DNA from: Phycisphaerales bacterium
GTDB lineage: Bacteria > Planctomycetota > Phycisphaerae > UBA1845 > Fen-1342
Length of the DNA stretch: 64,000 nt
Direction: 5' to 3'
NCBI GenBank assembly: GCA_022839625.1
Contig: JALHJL010000022.1
Span: 1-64,000 of the forward strand
In this document: positions 7,735 through 16,124 of the stretch, piece by piece
Layout of the letters: the number at the start of each line of letters is the position of its first letter
Position numbering within the stretch: position 1 is the first letter of the stretch
Made by a program: the position numbers and the translations under genes
The notes under the pieces: model-generated
What the model was told of the DNA's origin: nothing
Databases searched by the model: none
The model's input: only the letters and a program-made list of their open reading frames with translations

Positions 7735-9312
7735 TTATCTGGGGCCCGCTCCTCCCGCCGGCGCTGACGCCGGACTGACCGACCTTTCGCCGGCATCGGG
7801 CGTCCGGGACCGCAACATGTCCCGAGTACCCATCTGGCGTGCGGGGTCGCCCGTCCGTGCGGGCTCGCCCACCCTGGCGGGCGGCGGGGTTGGTCCCACC
7901 TGCCCCGGTGTGCCCGTTTGCGCAGCCATCACAAACACCGGGATCTGGAGCACGGGAACCCCCGGGTCGTCGGTCTTCACCGTCACCTGGGTGCCGCGGG
8001 TCTTCGCGGTGCTATAGCCGGCCGGAACGCTCAGCACGATCACGGGTTGACCGCCCTGCTCTTCGACCCCGACCGCCAGGTTCTCGTCATTAACGCTGAC
8101 TTCGGTGATCTGGCCCGGATGGTCGTCGTCCCACGCCAGCCGTGCGACGAGGCGCGTGTCTTTCTGCGTGTCCGGCCGGATCGTGAAGCGCTGCGGGTTG
8201 GCCTGCGCGCGGGCCGCAATGTTTCCAAACACCGTGATGCTCTCGACGGGCGCCTGCTCCACGCCCGTCTCCAGTTGTATGTTCGCGCGGAGCATGCCGG
8301 TCGGCCAGGGCGGCTGGCCCACGATCTGCAACTCGTACCTCTCGCCCGCCTCGATCTCCCGCAATTCGGCCGTAATCGCCGGATTGCCGGTCTGCACCAC
8401 CTTCGGATTGAGCCGCCCCCCGCTGCCACGAGAGATCTTAACGGTCTGCTCGACCCGCACATCGCTGCGCTTGACCTGGCCGAGGTTGACCGTTTCCGGC
8501 TCGCACTTCAGGGCGCTCAGAATCTCGGCCTCGCACTCGACGCTCGCGTTCTGGTTGCCGCGATCGTTCGTCACGATGGAAATCGTGCGGGTGAGCTTGC
8601 CGCGCCGGTTCCCGGTGGCCATGTTGATCACTACCGGCTCGTTTTGACCAGGAGGAATCAGACGGTCAGACTGACCGTCGATCTTGACCCCTCAGCCCGG
8701 CTTGATGCGCACCGCCAGCGGGGCCTCACCTTCGTTTCCGATGGTGAACTTGAACTCGGCTCTCTGGCCCTGCCACACCCCTTCCGCAACCACTTTCTTC
8801 GGGTTGCACACAAACTTCGGCTGCGGCTGATCCGGCGGCAGCGGCGTCAGGTCGATGGGCGCACCGCCCGTCGCGCCGCAGCCCGGCTTGTCGTCCCGCG
8901 GCGGAGTGGCCGCCGGCTTCTCGCCAGTGACACGCGCGTCGGTCTTCGGGATCGGCGCGGCCGGCTGCCGCTGCTGCTGTCCCGCTTCCGCCGCCTCGCG
9001 GATCATGCGCGCCAGCTTCTCGCGATCCTCGTCCGACATCGGCTGACCTTCTTGAACCGGCCAGGGCTGCGCCGGTGCGGCATCCGCGGGCTTAGCTGCA
9101 ACGGGCTGAGCTGGCGCAGTTGGTTCGCGGACTTCCGTCCGCGGCTGCCCGGCCGGCGCGGGCTGATCTGCGGCTTGCGGCCGGCTGGGCTCGACCGCCT
9201 CGCTCCGTTGTGTCTCGGCGCAGCCCGCCAGGAGCGCCAGCGTGAGAGCGAGGGCGCACCCCCACCACCAGTACCCGGCATGTCTGCGTACGAAAGTGAA
9301 TTGCGCTGCCAT
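7735..9312 (-). CDS. DUF1573 lipoprotein, candidate selenoprotein (UGA at codon 207)
   Basis: One reading frame of 525 codons runs from 9312 to 7735 and is broken only by a UGA at 8694-8692. The start follows an AGAGGA ribosome site. The N-terminus is a lipoprotein signal (LALLAGC, lipidated C31), followed by a Pro/Ala-rich linker. A DUF1573 (Ig-like) domain begins near residue 163 (CNPKKVVAEGVWQGQRAEF). The family usually continues IKPSCGCTV, and this protein reads RIKPG-UGA-GVKIDG, so the UGA occupies the first Cys of the CGC motif. The sequence after it keeps the family pattern (RLIPPGQ, RGKLTRTISIVTND) in the same frame, followed by a second similar module and a Pro-rich tail. A SECIS-like hairpin begins at the UGA. 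Alternatives are a nonsense mutation, a sequencing error, or two proteins (9312-8692 and 8631-7735). The frame and homology are clear; Sec insertion is inferred. Confidence 0.7.
8652..8693 (-). promoter_or_regulatory. SECIS-like hairpin at the in-frame UGA
   Basis: On the minus-strand RNA the hairpin starts with the GA of the UGA codon. The lower stem pairs GAGGGGUCA (8693-8685) with UGAUUCCUC (8660-8652), 9 bp including two G-U pairs. A 5-nt bulge AGAUC follows. The upper stem pairs GACGGUCA (8679-8672) with UGACCGUC (8668-8661), 8 perfect pairs closing a GUC loop. The loop G is the 21st base after the UGA, within the spacing seen in known bacterial SECIS elements such as that of E. coli fdhF. 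The overall size, about 42 nt, is also similar. Confidence 0.65.
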
Positions 9313-9422
9313 ACGTGTTCCTCTGGGACTCACAAGTAATCGGTAAGAGGCAACCTCCGCTCCGGGTGCCCGCGTATCGCCGCCCACGCATCCACCCGCA
9401 AGGCCGGGCCGCTGAATCCACT

Positions 9423-9453
9423 ATTATACCAACATCGGCACTTCCGGTGCCAA
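9423..9453 (-). promoter_or_regulatory. Promoter for the DUF1573 gene
   Basis: The minus strand has TATAAT (9428-9423) and an upstream TTGGCA (9453-9448), separated by 19 bp. It sits between the end of the DUF2961 gene (9467) and the DUF1573 start at 9312, giving a leader of about 105 nt. Only the spacing departs from a standard housekeeping promoter. Confidence 0.5.
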
Positions 9454-9466
9454 GGGCGGGACCCGC

Positions 9467-11410
9467 TTATTTGCCCGACGGCCGCACAGGCACGGGCTGC
9501 CCGTCGTGCGCTCCGGGCGCCGAACACTCCTGCAGAATCCAGCAATCCAGCACCGCCGGCCGACTGCACTGCACCGTCAGCCAGTTGCTGCCCCGCTCCA
9601 AGCGGGCCTCTCCGACCACATAGAGTCCGCCCGCCTCGCGGTCGTAAGTTATTGTTCCGACAGTGTTTCCGGACGACCCCCTCACCGTGACGGTCTCGAA
9701 CGGGCGCCGCGGGTGCGTGCGCAGCTTCAGCAGCACCGTCCGCGCCTCCGAGCTCGGAATGTTTACCTCGACCGGCTCGCCCGTCGTGATGTTCGCTGCC
9801 TCCTCGTTGGACAGCTCGACCCCGCCGGCGTACTTCTGCTTCATAATCGTCCCCCAGCCCGGCCCGCGAATGTTGTCCTCAACCTCCACAGCGTTCGGGA
9901 TTCGCAGGCCCGGCGGCGTCAAGTCGGCCGGCGCCAGCGGCTTGAAGAACCGCTCCGCGCCCGGCGCGGCGTACCAGTATGCGACGCTGCTGTAGTACGT
10001 ATCTCTCGCCCCGAGCGCTTGCTGGTTCCCAAACGCGAGCCGGAGCGACTTACGGAAGCTGATGCAGTCGCCGATCAAGACGCGGTACGCCGACGTCTTC
10101 CCGTACGCCCCCGTTCGGGTCACTCCTTGCAGCGGCCCCGACGCCAGCTCCAAGCCGCCGAACTGACCGAAATACGACGCCGTGTCGGCCCCGACGTACG
10201 ACGGCGCCCTCGCGCCGTCGAGCCAGACCTTGTCGGCGCCGGTGCCCCACCACGCGGCGCGCGGGCAATCGACGCTCAGCACGCAGCCGACCAGCCGGCC
10301 GCCTCCCCCGGCCTCCAGAACGACGTACTCGTCGGCCCGACAAGGGTTCTCATGGCGATACCGGGCGTGAAACCGTAGCGCGTCCGGCGCCGGCGGCTGT
10401 CCGTCGACGCGCAACAGCAGGAGCAGCCCGATCTTCTTCTTCGTCAGATTGAAGTTCTCGATTTCGACCTGCACGCTGTCGCGGTACGCCATCGGGAACA
10501 GGCAATACATGAAACGGTCTTCGCCGCTGCGCCGCCCCGGCAGCGGAATCGGCGGCGCGGCGTCGGTACCAAGAAGCAAACTGTGAACGCCGAGCAGGTC
10601 GAACCCGGCGCCGAAGAACTCGCACAGGGGCGCTTCCACGCTCGGTCGCGTGTCGCCGTCGACAAAGACGCGCAGCACACAGCGCCGCAAGGCGTAGAGT
10701 TCCTCGGGCGGATTGCGGTCCGTCAACGCGACGTACATCGCCCGCACGGTGCCCGCCCCCTCCACCGTCTGCCGGAGTACGTCGCCGGGCCCGAGCTCCT
10801 CGGCAACCGCGACCGGGAGCAAGCGCCGCTCGCCGCTAAGCTGCTGGTCGTTGTAGCCCTCGTTCAGGGTACGGCGAACATCCGCGAGCGCCGCTTGCGC
10901 AGCGTCATCAAGCTCGAGCGCGAACCGCTGCACCTCGGTCCCCGGCGGGAATGCCACCGTACTGACCTGATAGGCCGCCGAGCTGTCCCGCCGGAGAACA
11001 CGGCAACTCTCGCGAAAGCCGATGGGGAGGTAGCACGTCGTTCCGCCGCACACGAGCGGCTCCTCAAAAGGAGGCAGGTCGCCGGACAACAGCGACGCGA
11101 GCGCCGCCTCGACGACCACCTGTCCGTCCAGGACCAGCCGGAACTCGCCGTCGGCCCGCGCGAACCACATTCGCGTGATCGCGCCAGCGCCATCCGCCCG
11201 GGCGAGGACCTGCCACCCGTCTTCGCTCAACGCCGCTCCGTCAGCGCCCATGGAAGAGTGCAGCGACGTGTGCTCGCCGCCCGGAGGACGGGTAAGCCGC
11301 TCCACGTCGATCACGCGTAGCAGCAGGTCCGCCTGGGTGATCCGTTCCTGCGCGCCGGCCAGGCCGACGAGCCCGAGCAGCGTTGCGGTCACACAAATCA
11401 GGTGTGGCAC
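9467..11410 (-). CDS. Secreted DUF2961 protein (GH172-like)
   Basis: The protein has 647 residues and a short signal peptide (ATLLGLVGLAGAQ). The body matches DUF2961, seen in GEHTSLHSSMG, AITRMWFARADGEF, GGTTCYLPIGFRESCRV and GSGADKVWLDG-like segments. Characterised members of this family (GH172) act on fructan- or arabinofuranose-containing glycans; the substrate here is unknown. The C-terminal 130 residues add a carbohydrate-binding-like beta domain. The start is a GTG 6 bp after the ychF stop, with no clear ribosome site, so translational coupling to ychF is likely. A second GTG six codons in is a possible alternative start. Confidence 0.75.
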   Translation of the reverse strand: MPHLICVTATLLGLVGLAGAQERITQADLLLRVIDVERLTRPPGGEHTSLHSSMGADGAALSEDGWQVLARADGAGAITRMWFARADGEFRLVLDGQVVVEAALASLLSGDLPPFEEPLVCGGTTCYLPIGFRESCRVLRRDSSAAYQVSTVAFPPGTEVQRFALELDDAAQAALADVRRTLNEGYNDQQLSGERRLLPVAVAEELGPGDVLRQTVEGAGTVRAMYVALTDRNPPEELYALRRCVLRVFVDGDTRPSVEAPLCEFFGAGFDLLGVHSLLLGTDAAPPIPLPGRRSGEDRFMYCLFPMAYRDSVQVEIENFNLTKKKIGLLLLLRVDGQPPAPDALRFHARYRHENPCRADEYVVLEAGGGGRLVGCVLSVDCPRAAWWGTGADKVWLDGARAPSYVGADTASYFGQFGGLELASGPLQGVTRTGAYGKTSAYRVLIGDCISFRKSLRLAFGNQQALGARDTYYSSVAYWYAAPGAERFFKPLAPADLTPPGLRIPNAVEVEDNIRGPGWGTIMKQKYAGGVELSNEEAANITTGEPVEVNIPSSEARTVLLKLRTHPRRPFETVTVRGSSGNTVGTITYDREAGGLYVVGEARLERGSNWLTVQCSRPAVLDCWILQECSAPGAHDGQPVPVRPSGK

Positions 11411-11416
11411 GGCCGG

Positions 11417-12478
11417 TTACACGTTGAACTTGATCGTGATGAAATCCCCGTCCTGCACGATGTAGCTCTTGGGTTCGAGGCGCACCTTGCCGGCGGCCTT
11501 GGCGTCGCGCAGCGAGCCCGCGGCCCGCAGGTCGTCGTAGGCCACCGTCTCCGCCTTGATGAAGCCGCGCGCCAGGTCGGTGTGGATCTTGGCCGCTGCA
11601 TCGATGGCGGGCGTCCCCTTCGGCAACGGCCAGGCCCGCGTCTCCTCCGGATTGGCCGTCAACATCGTGATCAGGCCGAGTGCCTGGAAGCACGCTTGCA
11701 CAAGCCGGTCGCGCGCGAGCGCCCGGATCCCGTACTCCGCCATGAACGCCGGCCGGTCCGCGGCGTCCATGCGGATCAGTTCCGTCTCGAGCGTGGCACA
11801 CACGGCGACCGTGTCGAAGGCGAGCGGGTCGCGGAGCGGCGGCGGACGGCCGATTTGTTCCTCGCCAATGTTCACGAGCACGATCACCGGCTTCTGCGTC
11901 AGGAAGCCGAAGCTCCGCAGCATTTTCTCCTCATCACCGGGCCGCACGACGGTGCTCAGCGGCTTCTCACTCTCCAGCGCGTGCTGGCAGCGAAGCAGGA
12001 GCTCAAGTTCGTGCTTCAGCAGATCGCGGTCCTTGGTCGCCTTGACAATGCCTTTCTCAAGCTTGTCTACACGTCCCGCGCAGATGGCCAGGTCGGCAAT
12101 GAGCATCTCGTCGCGGAGCTGGTCGAGGTCGCGCTGCGGATTCACGCTTCCCTGATGGGGCGGAACCGATCCCGATTCAAATGCCCGCACCACGACGAGC
12201 AGCGCCTCCACTTGTCGCAGCGTCGCCAAGTGGCGCTCGAGGCCGGCCTTCTCCGCCTCGCCCTCCCGGCTGCCGGGCAGGTCGATGAAATCCATCGTCG
12301 CCTCGGTGCGCTTCCGTGGCTTGAAGAGCTTTTCGAGCAGGTCAAGGCGCGGCTCCGGTATGTGTACCGCCGCCAGGTTTTCCTCCGCGGGTCTCAGGTG
12401 ATCGGCCGGCACGCCCGATATGGCGGTAAAGACGGCGGTCTTGCCCGAGAACGGAAACCCGACAATCCCGACGCGCAT
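11417..12478 (-). CDS. ychF: Ribosome-associated ATPase YchF family
   Basis: This 353-residue protein is an Obg-related P-loop NTPase. The Walker A motif is GFPFSGKT (7-14), the switch II motif DLPG is at 66-69, and NIGE (203-206) replaces the GTPase NKxD motif, matching the NxxE signature that makes YchF bind ATP. The C-terminus holds the TGS-like domain (RGFIKAETVAYDDL and VQDGDFITIKF). YchF binds ribosomes and affects translation and stress responses. The Walker A is divergent: FPFSGKT rather than the common LPNVGKS, so this may be a planctomycete-specific paralog rather than the main YchF. It precedes the DUF2961 gene by 6 bp. Confidence 0.85.
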   Translation of the reverse strand: MRVGIVGFPFSGKTAVFTAISGVPADHLRPAEENLAAVHIPEPRLDLLEKLFKPRKRTEATMDFIDLPGSREGEAEKAGLERHLATLRQVEALLVVVRAFESGSVPPHQGSVNPQRDLDQLRDEMLIADLAICAGRVDKLEKGIVKATKDRDLLKHELELLLRCQHALESEKPLSTVVRPGDEEKMLRSFGFLTQKPVIVLVNIGEEQIGRPPPLRDPLAFDTVAVCATLETELIRMDAADRPAFMAEYGIRALARDRLVQACFQALGLITMLTANPEETRAWPLPKGTPAIDAAAKIHTDLARGFIKAETVAYDDLRAAGSLRDAKAAGKVRLEPKSYIVQDGDFITIKFNV

Positions 12479-12645
12479 GGCCGTCTCCCGGGTTCGGGCG
12501 ACGCTGGTGGGGCCGCGCCCAGCAACACGGTGGAGCTTGTGGCCGCCAGTGTCCGATATATCATACGGAACCGCGTGAAAAGCGGGTAGGCCATCGTGGC
12601 CGACTTCAAGCGACCGGCGTTGGATTTCGCGAGGACGAAGGCCGT

Positions 12646-13191
12646 ATGCGATACACTCTGACCACCGGGCTCTTGTCGGGGACCTTGCTGTTTCTGATCG
12701 GTTGCCCGGCGGAGAGCTTCGACAGCCTCGCCCCCGCCACCCTGGCGGAGATCGACCGGATTCGCAATGACACCACCATGCCGGTCCCCGAGATGCGCAG
12801 CCGGCTGGCCGAACTGGGCCTCGACCCCATCACGATCAACGCGGTGCTGTGGGACAAGCCGCTCGGCAACCAGTTCGGCGGCACGCTCCGCACCGCCTAC
12901 GAGAAACTGACCATCCCGGACTTCACCGCGCTGACGCCGGATGAAATCCAGATGTTTGCCGCCAAGGCCACCGAGGTCGATGACACGCTCAGCCTTCAGT
13001 TCAACGACCAACAGGCACAGGCGCTGTCCAACATGTTCCGCAACAACAGCCTGACCTCACCGGCGGACCTGACCAGCTATCTGGATACCCCCGGCAACAG
13101 CGTCCCCACTGCCGTGGGCGTGGGGGACGAAGATGTCCGGAGCCTGTTCGTGGACTTCGACCTCAGCCTGCTACTGCCCGAACTGCCATGA
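12646..13191 (+). CDS. Small lipoprotein, paralog of the next gene
   Basis: This 181-residue protein has a lipoprotein signal (LLFLIGC) and no recognised domain. It is helical and acidic. The segment LTPDEIQMFAAKA with NDQQAQALSNMFRNNSLT closely parallels LNPDDVQVLADLV with TNEQAAAVISFLRANNIT in the protein encoded 12 bp downstream, so the two are tandem paralogs. The start follows GAGGACGAAGG. It is divergent from ychF. Function is unknown; both proteins should be anchored in a membrane facing the periplasm. Confidence 0.75.
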   Translation: MRYTLTTGLLSGTLLFLIGCPAESFDSLAPATLAEIDRIRNDTTMPVPEMRSRLAELGLDPITINAVLWDKPLGNQFGGTLRTAYEKLTIPDFTALTPDEIQMFAAKATEVDDTLSLQFNDQQAQALSNMFRNNSLTSPADLTSYLDTPGNSVPTAVGVGDEDVRSLFVDFDLSLLLPELP

Positions 13192-13203
13192 GGAGTTGAC
13201 CAT

Positions 13204-13632
13204 ATGACTGCTGCAAAGGCGATTGTGCTCGTTGTCGTTGGATCGACGTGCCTGGTGTTGTGCGGCTGCGGCCTCTTGTCCGGCGGGCGTACCTGCGACC
13301 AGGGGTGCAGCAATCCGTTGCAGGCCACGGCCAAGATTCTGTCCAATCGGCTGGACCGGCTGAATCCGGACGACGTTCAGGTGCTCGCTGACCTCGTGAT
13401 CCAGGCCGCCGGGGCCCAGATTCCCGCGGTGACCAATGAGCAGGCCGCCGCCGTCATCAGCTTCCTGCGGGCCAACAACATCACCACCATCGAGCAGCTC
13501 CAGGAGCTGATCGATGAGGCGGAGCAGAATCCCAGCGTGCTCGTGATTCCCGACGACGTCCTGGCTGTCCTTCAGGCAATCGCAGCCAACCAGGACCTGT
13601 ACGTCCAGGCAGCGCAACAACAGGAAATCTGA
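13204..13632 (+). CDS. Small lipoprotein, paralog of the previous gene
   Basis: This 142-residue protein has a lipoprotein signal ending VLCGC. It shares a helical module of about 45 residues with the lipoprotein encoded just upstream. The ribosome site AGGAG overlaps the stop codon of that gene, so the two are translated together. A strong hairpin terminator follows at 13655. No known domain or function is recognised. Confidence 0.75.
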   Translation: MTAAKAIVLVVVGSTCLVLCGCGLLSGGRTCDQGCSNPLQATAKILSNRLDRLNPDDVQVLADLVIQAAGAQIPAVTNEQAAAVISFLRANNITTIEQLQELIDEAEQNPSVLVIPDDVLAVLQAIAANQDLYVQAAQQQEI

Positions 13633-13654
13633 AATCGCCTGGACCCGATCTCCC

Positions 13655-13685
13655 AACCCCTCTCCCTTTCCGGGAGAGGGGTTTT
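13655..13685 (+). terminator. Intrinsic terminator, probably bidirectional
   Basis: The arms CCCCTCTCCC and GGGAGAGGGG enclose TTTCC, are preceded by AA and followed by TTTT. It lies 23 bp after the lipoprotein stop and 11 bp beyond the stop of the convergent pseudopilin gene, so it can serve both strands. Confidence 0.8.
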
Positions 13686-13695
13686 CGCTCGGGCT

Positions 13696-14490
13696 CTACC
13701 AATCCCGCCAATTCGGCACGTAGTGCGGGTCGTTCTCCTCACCCACCGAACCGATATTGAAGCGCACAGACACGAGCCCGCCCCCCTGCGGTCCGAGCGC
13801 CTCGACGTGGCCGTCCGCCAGGACGACCCCGCTCCGACCGGAGTGCCGGAAACACGTCGTCGGCGATAAATTGCGCTTCCACTCGCCATTCCGATACAGG
13901 TACGGCGGATCGAGCAGCGCGTCGTTCTGCGGGCGACCCTGCCCAAGGTCGATCGCCGTGTCCGCAAATACAAACAGCCGCTGCGGCTGCGCGAGCGCGT
14001 CCACGTTCTGCCACGGTTGGCGGCCGATGTAATACGCCCAGCCGGGTGTGTGCGGCGGACACAGGAAGTAGCCGTTGTAGCCGTAGGTGCTGGTCACGGC
14101 CTTCGCGGCACCCTGGGGAATGTAGCTCCCCCAGGGCTGGTCGGGGCATTCGTAGACTCCCGCGGTGCGCAGCTCGCTGCGCAGGTAAGGCCAGACGAAA
14201 CCGCGCGTGTGATTGACCCCGTCGCGGCCGTTCGTACCCCACCAGTACACCGGCGGACCGTCGCCGACGATCTCCGGCAGCGTGTACGCCAGCGGCATCG
14301 CCCGTCCGCGGTACTCGCCGGCGTACATGTGAAACGCCTGCCCGAGCTGCCGGAGATTGCTCCCGCACTTCACCCGCCGAGATTCCGCTCGTGCCCCCGC
14401 CAGCCCCGGCAGGAGAATGCCGAGCAGGATGGCGACTACGCCCACGCAGACCAGAACTTCAATCAGCGAGAAGCTTCGTACGCGCCGCAT
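13696..14490 (-). CDS. Type II pseudopilin-like protein (DUF1559 style)
   Basis: The protein has 264 residues and a prepilin N-terminus (FSLIEVLVCVGVVAILLGILLPGL) with Glu at the +5 position, so it should be processed by a prepilin peptidase. A C-terminal ADGHVEALG matches the H-x-DG feature of planctomycete DUF1559-type proteins. These occur in very large families in planctomycetes, and their roles are mostly unknown. The start at 14490 is 4 bp after the stop of the dockerin-like gene, so it should share that gene's promoter and cobalamin riboswitch. Confidence 0.8.
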   Translation of the reverse strand: MRRVRSFSLIEVLVCVGVVAILLGILLPGLAGARAESRRVKCGSNLRQLGQAFHMYAGEYRGRAMPLAYTLPEIVGDGPPVYWWGTNGRDGVNHTRGFVWPYLRSELRTAGVYECPDQPWGSYIPQGAAKAVTSTYGYNGYFLCPPHTPGWAYYIGRQPWQNVDALAQPQRLFVFADTAIDLGQGRPQNDALLDPPYLYRNGEWKRNLSPTTCFRHSGRSGVVLADGHVEALGPQGGGLVSVRFNIGSVGEENDPHYVPNWRDW

Positions 14491-14494
14491 CGTC

Positions 14495-15178
14495 CTACCC
14501 CTGCAATAAGGCCACGTACGGATTGATGTCACCGAGGTCGACCGCTCCGTCGCCGTTGATGTCCGCGTTGTAGAGTGAACACGAGGGGAAAGCCTGCACG
14601 TACGCCGCCGGGTTGCTGAGGGCCAGCACGAAGGGGTTGATATCTCCGAAGCCGACCACGCCGTCGCAGTCCATGTCGCCGACGATTGGTGTGACGGGCA
14701 CACTCGTCCAGTCGTCGCCGGGCAACGCCACCCAGCCGTCGGTGTCACCGTTGTAGAGGATGCGCATACCCGCGCCGTACTCGGAATCGACCCAGGTCTC
14801 GCCCCAGTCCGAGCTGAGCGCGTACTTCCACCACGACGCCGGCCAACTTCCTTCGGAGTGGTACACCACGCCATTCTTGACGTACCAGATGTCGGTCAGG
14901 AAGCCGCTGGTTTGGGCGTAGCTGAAGCCCTTGCCCGCGGCTTGCACGGCGTTCAGAAGATCGAAGCCGGTAATCTGGCTCTGGCTGAAGTGGTAGCCGA
15001 ACGCGAAGCTGTCGGACTGCCCGTTCCCGCGCCAGAAGTCCACCACCAGCAGCACTTGATTCGCCCCAACACCCGTCCACCATTCCACCCGTACGTCCTC
15101 GACCTGATACGCCCAGCCCGCGCTGCCGGCCATCAGGGCGACCCAGCTTGCGAGGGTCGCAGCACTCTTCTTGTACAC
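14495..15178 (-). CDS. Secreted dockerin-like protein under a cobalamin riboswitch
   Basis: The 227-residue protein has a signal peptide ending GSAGWAY. A domain of about 130 residues (VEWWTGVGANQVLLVVDFW, SFAFGYHFSQSQITGFDLL, YNGDTDGWVALPGDDW) precedes two dockerin-like repeats (GDMDCDGVVGFGDINPF and DINGDGAVDLGDINPY). The domain resembles secreted proteins of other Planctomycetes and Verrucomicrobia that I recall as cobalamin-associated; this is memory rather than a search. The leader contains a cobalamin riboswitch, so expression should fall when cobalamin is abundant. A role in cobalamin binding or uptake at the cell surface is inferred from this context. Confidence 0.75.
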   Translation of the reverse strand: MYKKSAATLASWVALMAGSAGWAYQVEDVRVEWWTGVGANQVLLVVDFWRGNGQSDSFAFGYHFSQSQITGFDLLNAVQAAGKGFSYAQTSGFLTDIWYVKNGVVYHSEGSWPASWWKYALSSDWGETWVDSEYGAGMRILYNGDTDGWVALPGDDWTSVPVTPIVGDMDCDGVVGFGDINPFVLALSNPAAYVQAFPSCSLYNADINGDGAVDLGDINPYVALLQG

Positions 15179-15304
15179 AGCTACCTCCGGAGTCAGATTG
15201 CCTGCGCGGGCGGCGGCGCACCGGCAGCCGCGCGACGCATTCGTGCTCGGAGGAAATCATCGCGTGACATGCTCGATCGCCCTTCCCGCGAAGGCGAGCC
15301 GACG

Positions 15305-15495
15305 ATCGGTCACACTGGCAGGTCTTCTGACTCCCGGGCGCGTCGCGGCGTCTCTCGCCCGCGACACCTACTGGCTGCGCCTTCTCAGGTCGCCACGGCG
15401 ACCCAATGACGTGTGCAGCGTTCGTTCCCGGTCACAGCGGCGGGGCCGTTCCGGCTTTTACCGGATTCCCTATTCTTCCAGCCGCCCCAAGCGGC
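15305..15495 (-). promoter_or_regulatory. Cobalamin (B12) riboswitch
   Basis: On the minus strand the aptamer core is visible as AGGGAATCCGGT, then GCCCCGCCGCTGTGACCGGG, and farther downstream GGGAGTCAGAAGACCTGCC followed by AGTG. These are the conserved blocks of cobalamin riboswitches. It is followed after about 125 nt by the start of the dockerin-like gene at 15178. A promoter lies just upstream at 15528-15556. Boundaries are approximate. Confidence 0.88.
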
Positions 15496-15527
15496 CGGAC
15501 ACCAGCGACCGGACCGCCTTATACCGG

Positions 15528-15556
15528 CGCAAGCGCGGGCCGTCAAGTGCCGCGCG
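15528..15556 (-). promoter_or_regulatory. Promoter of the cobalamin-riboswitch operon
   Basis: TTGACG (15556-15551) and TATAAG (15533-15528) are separated by exactly 17 bp on the minus strand. Transcription would begin near 15520 and run straight into the riboswitch aptamer. Confidence 0.65.
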
Positions 15557-15559
15557 AAC

Positions 15560-16124
15560 CTCAAAGACCTATCCGACGCTCAGTCACCCGAGTTGCGGAA
15601 TCGCTGCTCACTCGCCGGCTCCCCGACCCTGCCCAACCGGCTACAACGCAACCGGCTCCCGACGGCTCAAAGGACGAGAACGCCTTCGATATCGTGCCGG
15701 CCGTCGCCGTCGGCATCATGGTCTGCAAGCCGGACCGCAACGGCTAAGTCACGGCGCGCGATTCGGCTACGGGCGTCAGAACGCGAAGCGCAAGCGAGCG
15801 TGTATTGGCCTGACCTGCCCCCGGTCTATGTACCAGTTGCTAAGAGAGCTGGCTCGCGCGGCGCGTGCTGATAGCGCTCCCCAATCGTGCACGGCCATAA
15901 AGGGTCCAGGAGACGCGCCGTGAATGCCGAGCCGCGTGATGCACCGAGCAGAGCTCGGCGTGGGGCAGCCGTCCCTCGCCGCCCGCCGCGCGCACGCAGA
16001 CGTGCGGAATCGATCTCGCTCGGCGTTCTTGGCCCCGGAATGGCCGACAGAACGGCAGGCGGGTTTGAAATTTCAAAACTGAATCTCACAGCTCAAGTGG
16101 CACACCCGAGACGCAAGAGCTGAG
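15560..16124. other. No gene recognised
   Basis: Frames on both strands are short or low-complexity and match no family I know. The stretch separates the cobalamin operon from a zone of tandem repeats. Confidence 0.5.

Noticed and set aside
8692..8694. UGA read as an ordinary stop splitting DUF1573 into two genes
   Set aside because: No start with a ribosome site follows in frame near the break, and family homology continues across the UGA. I therefore list one gene, while keeping the split as an alternative.
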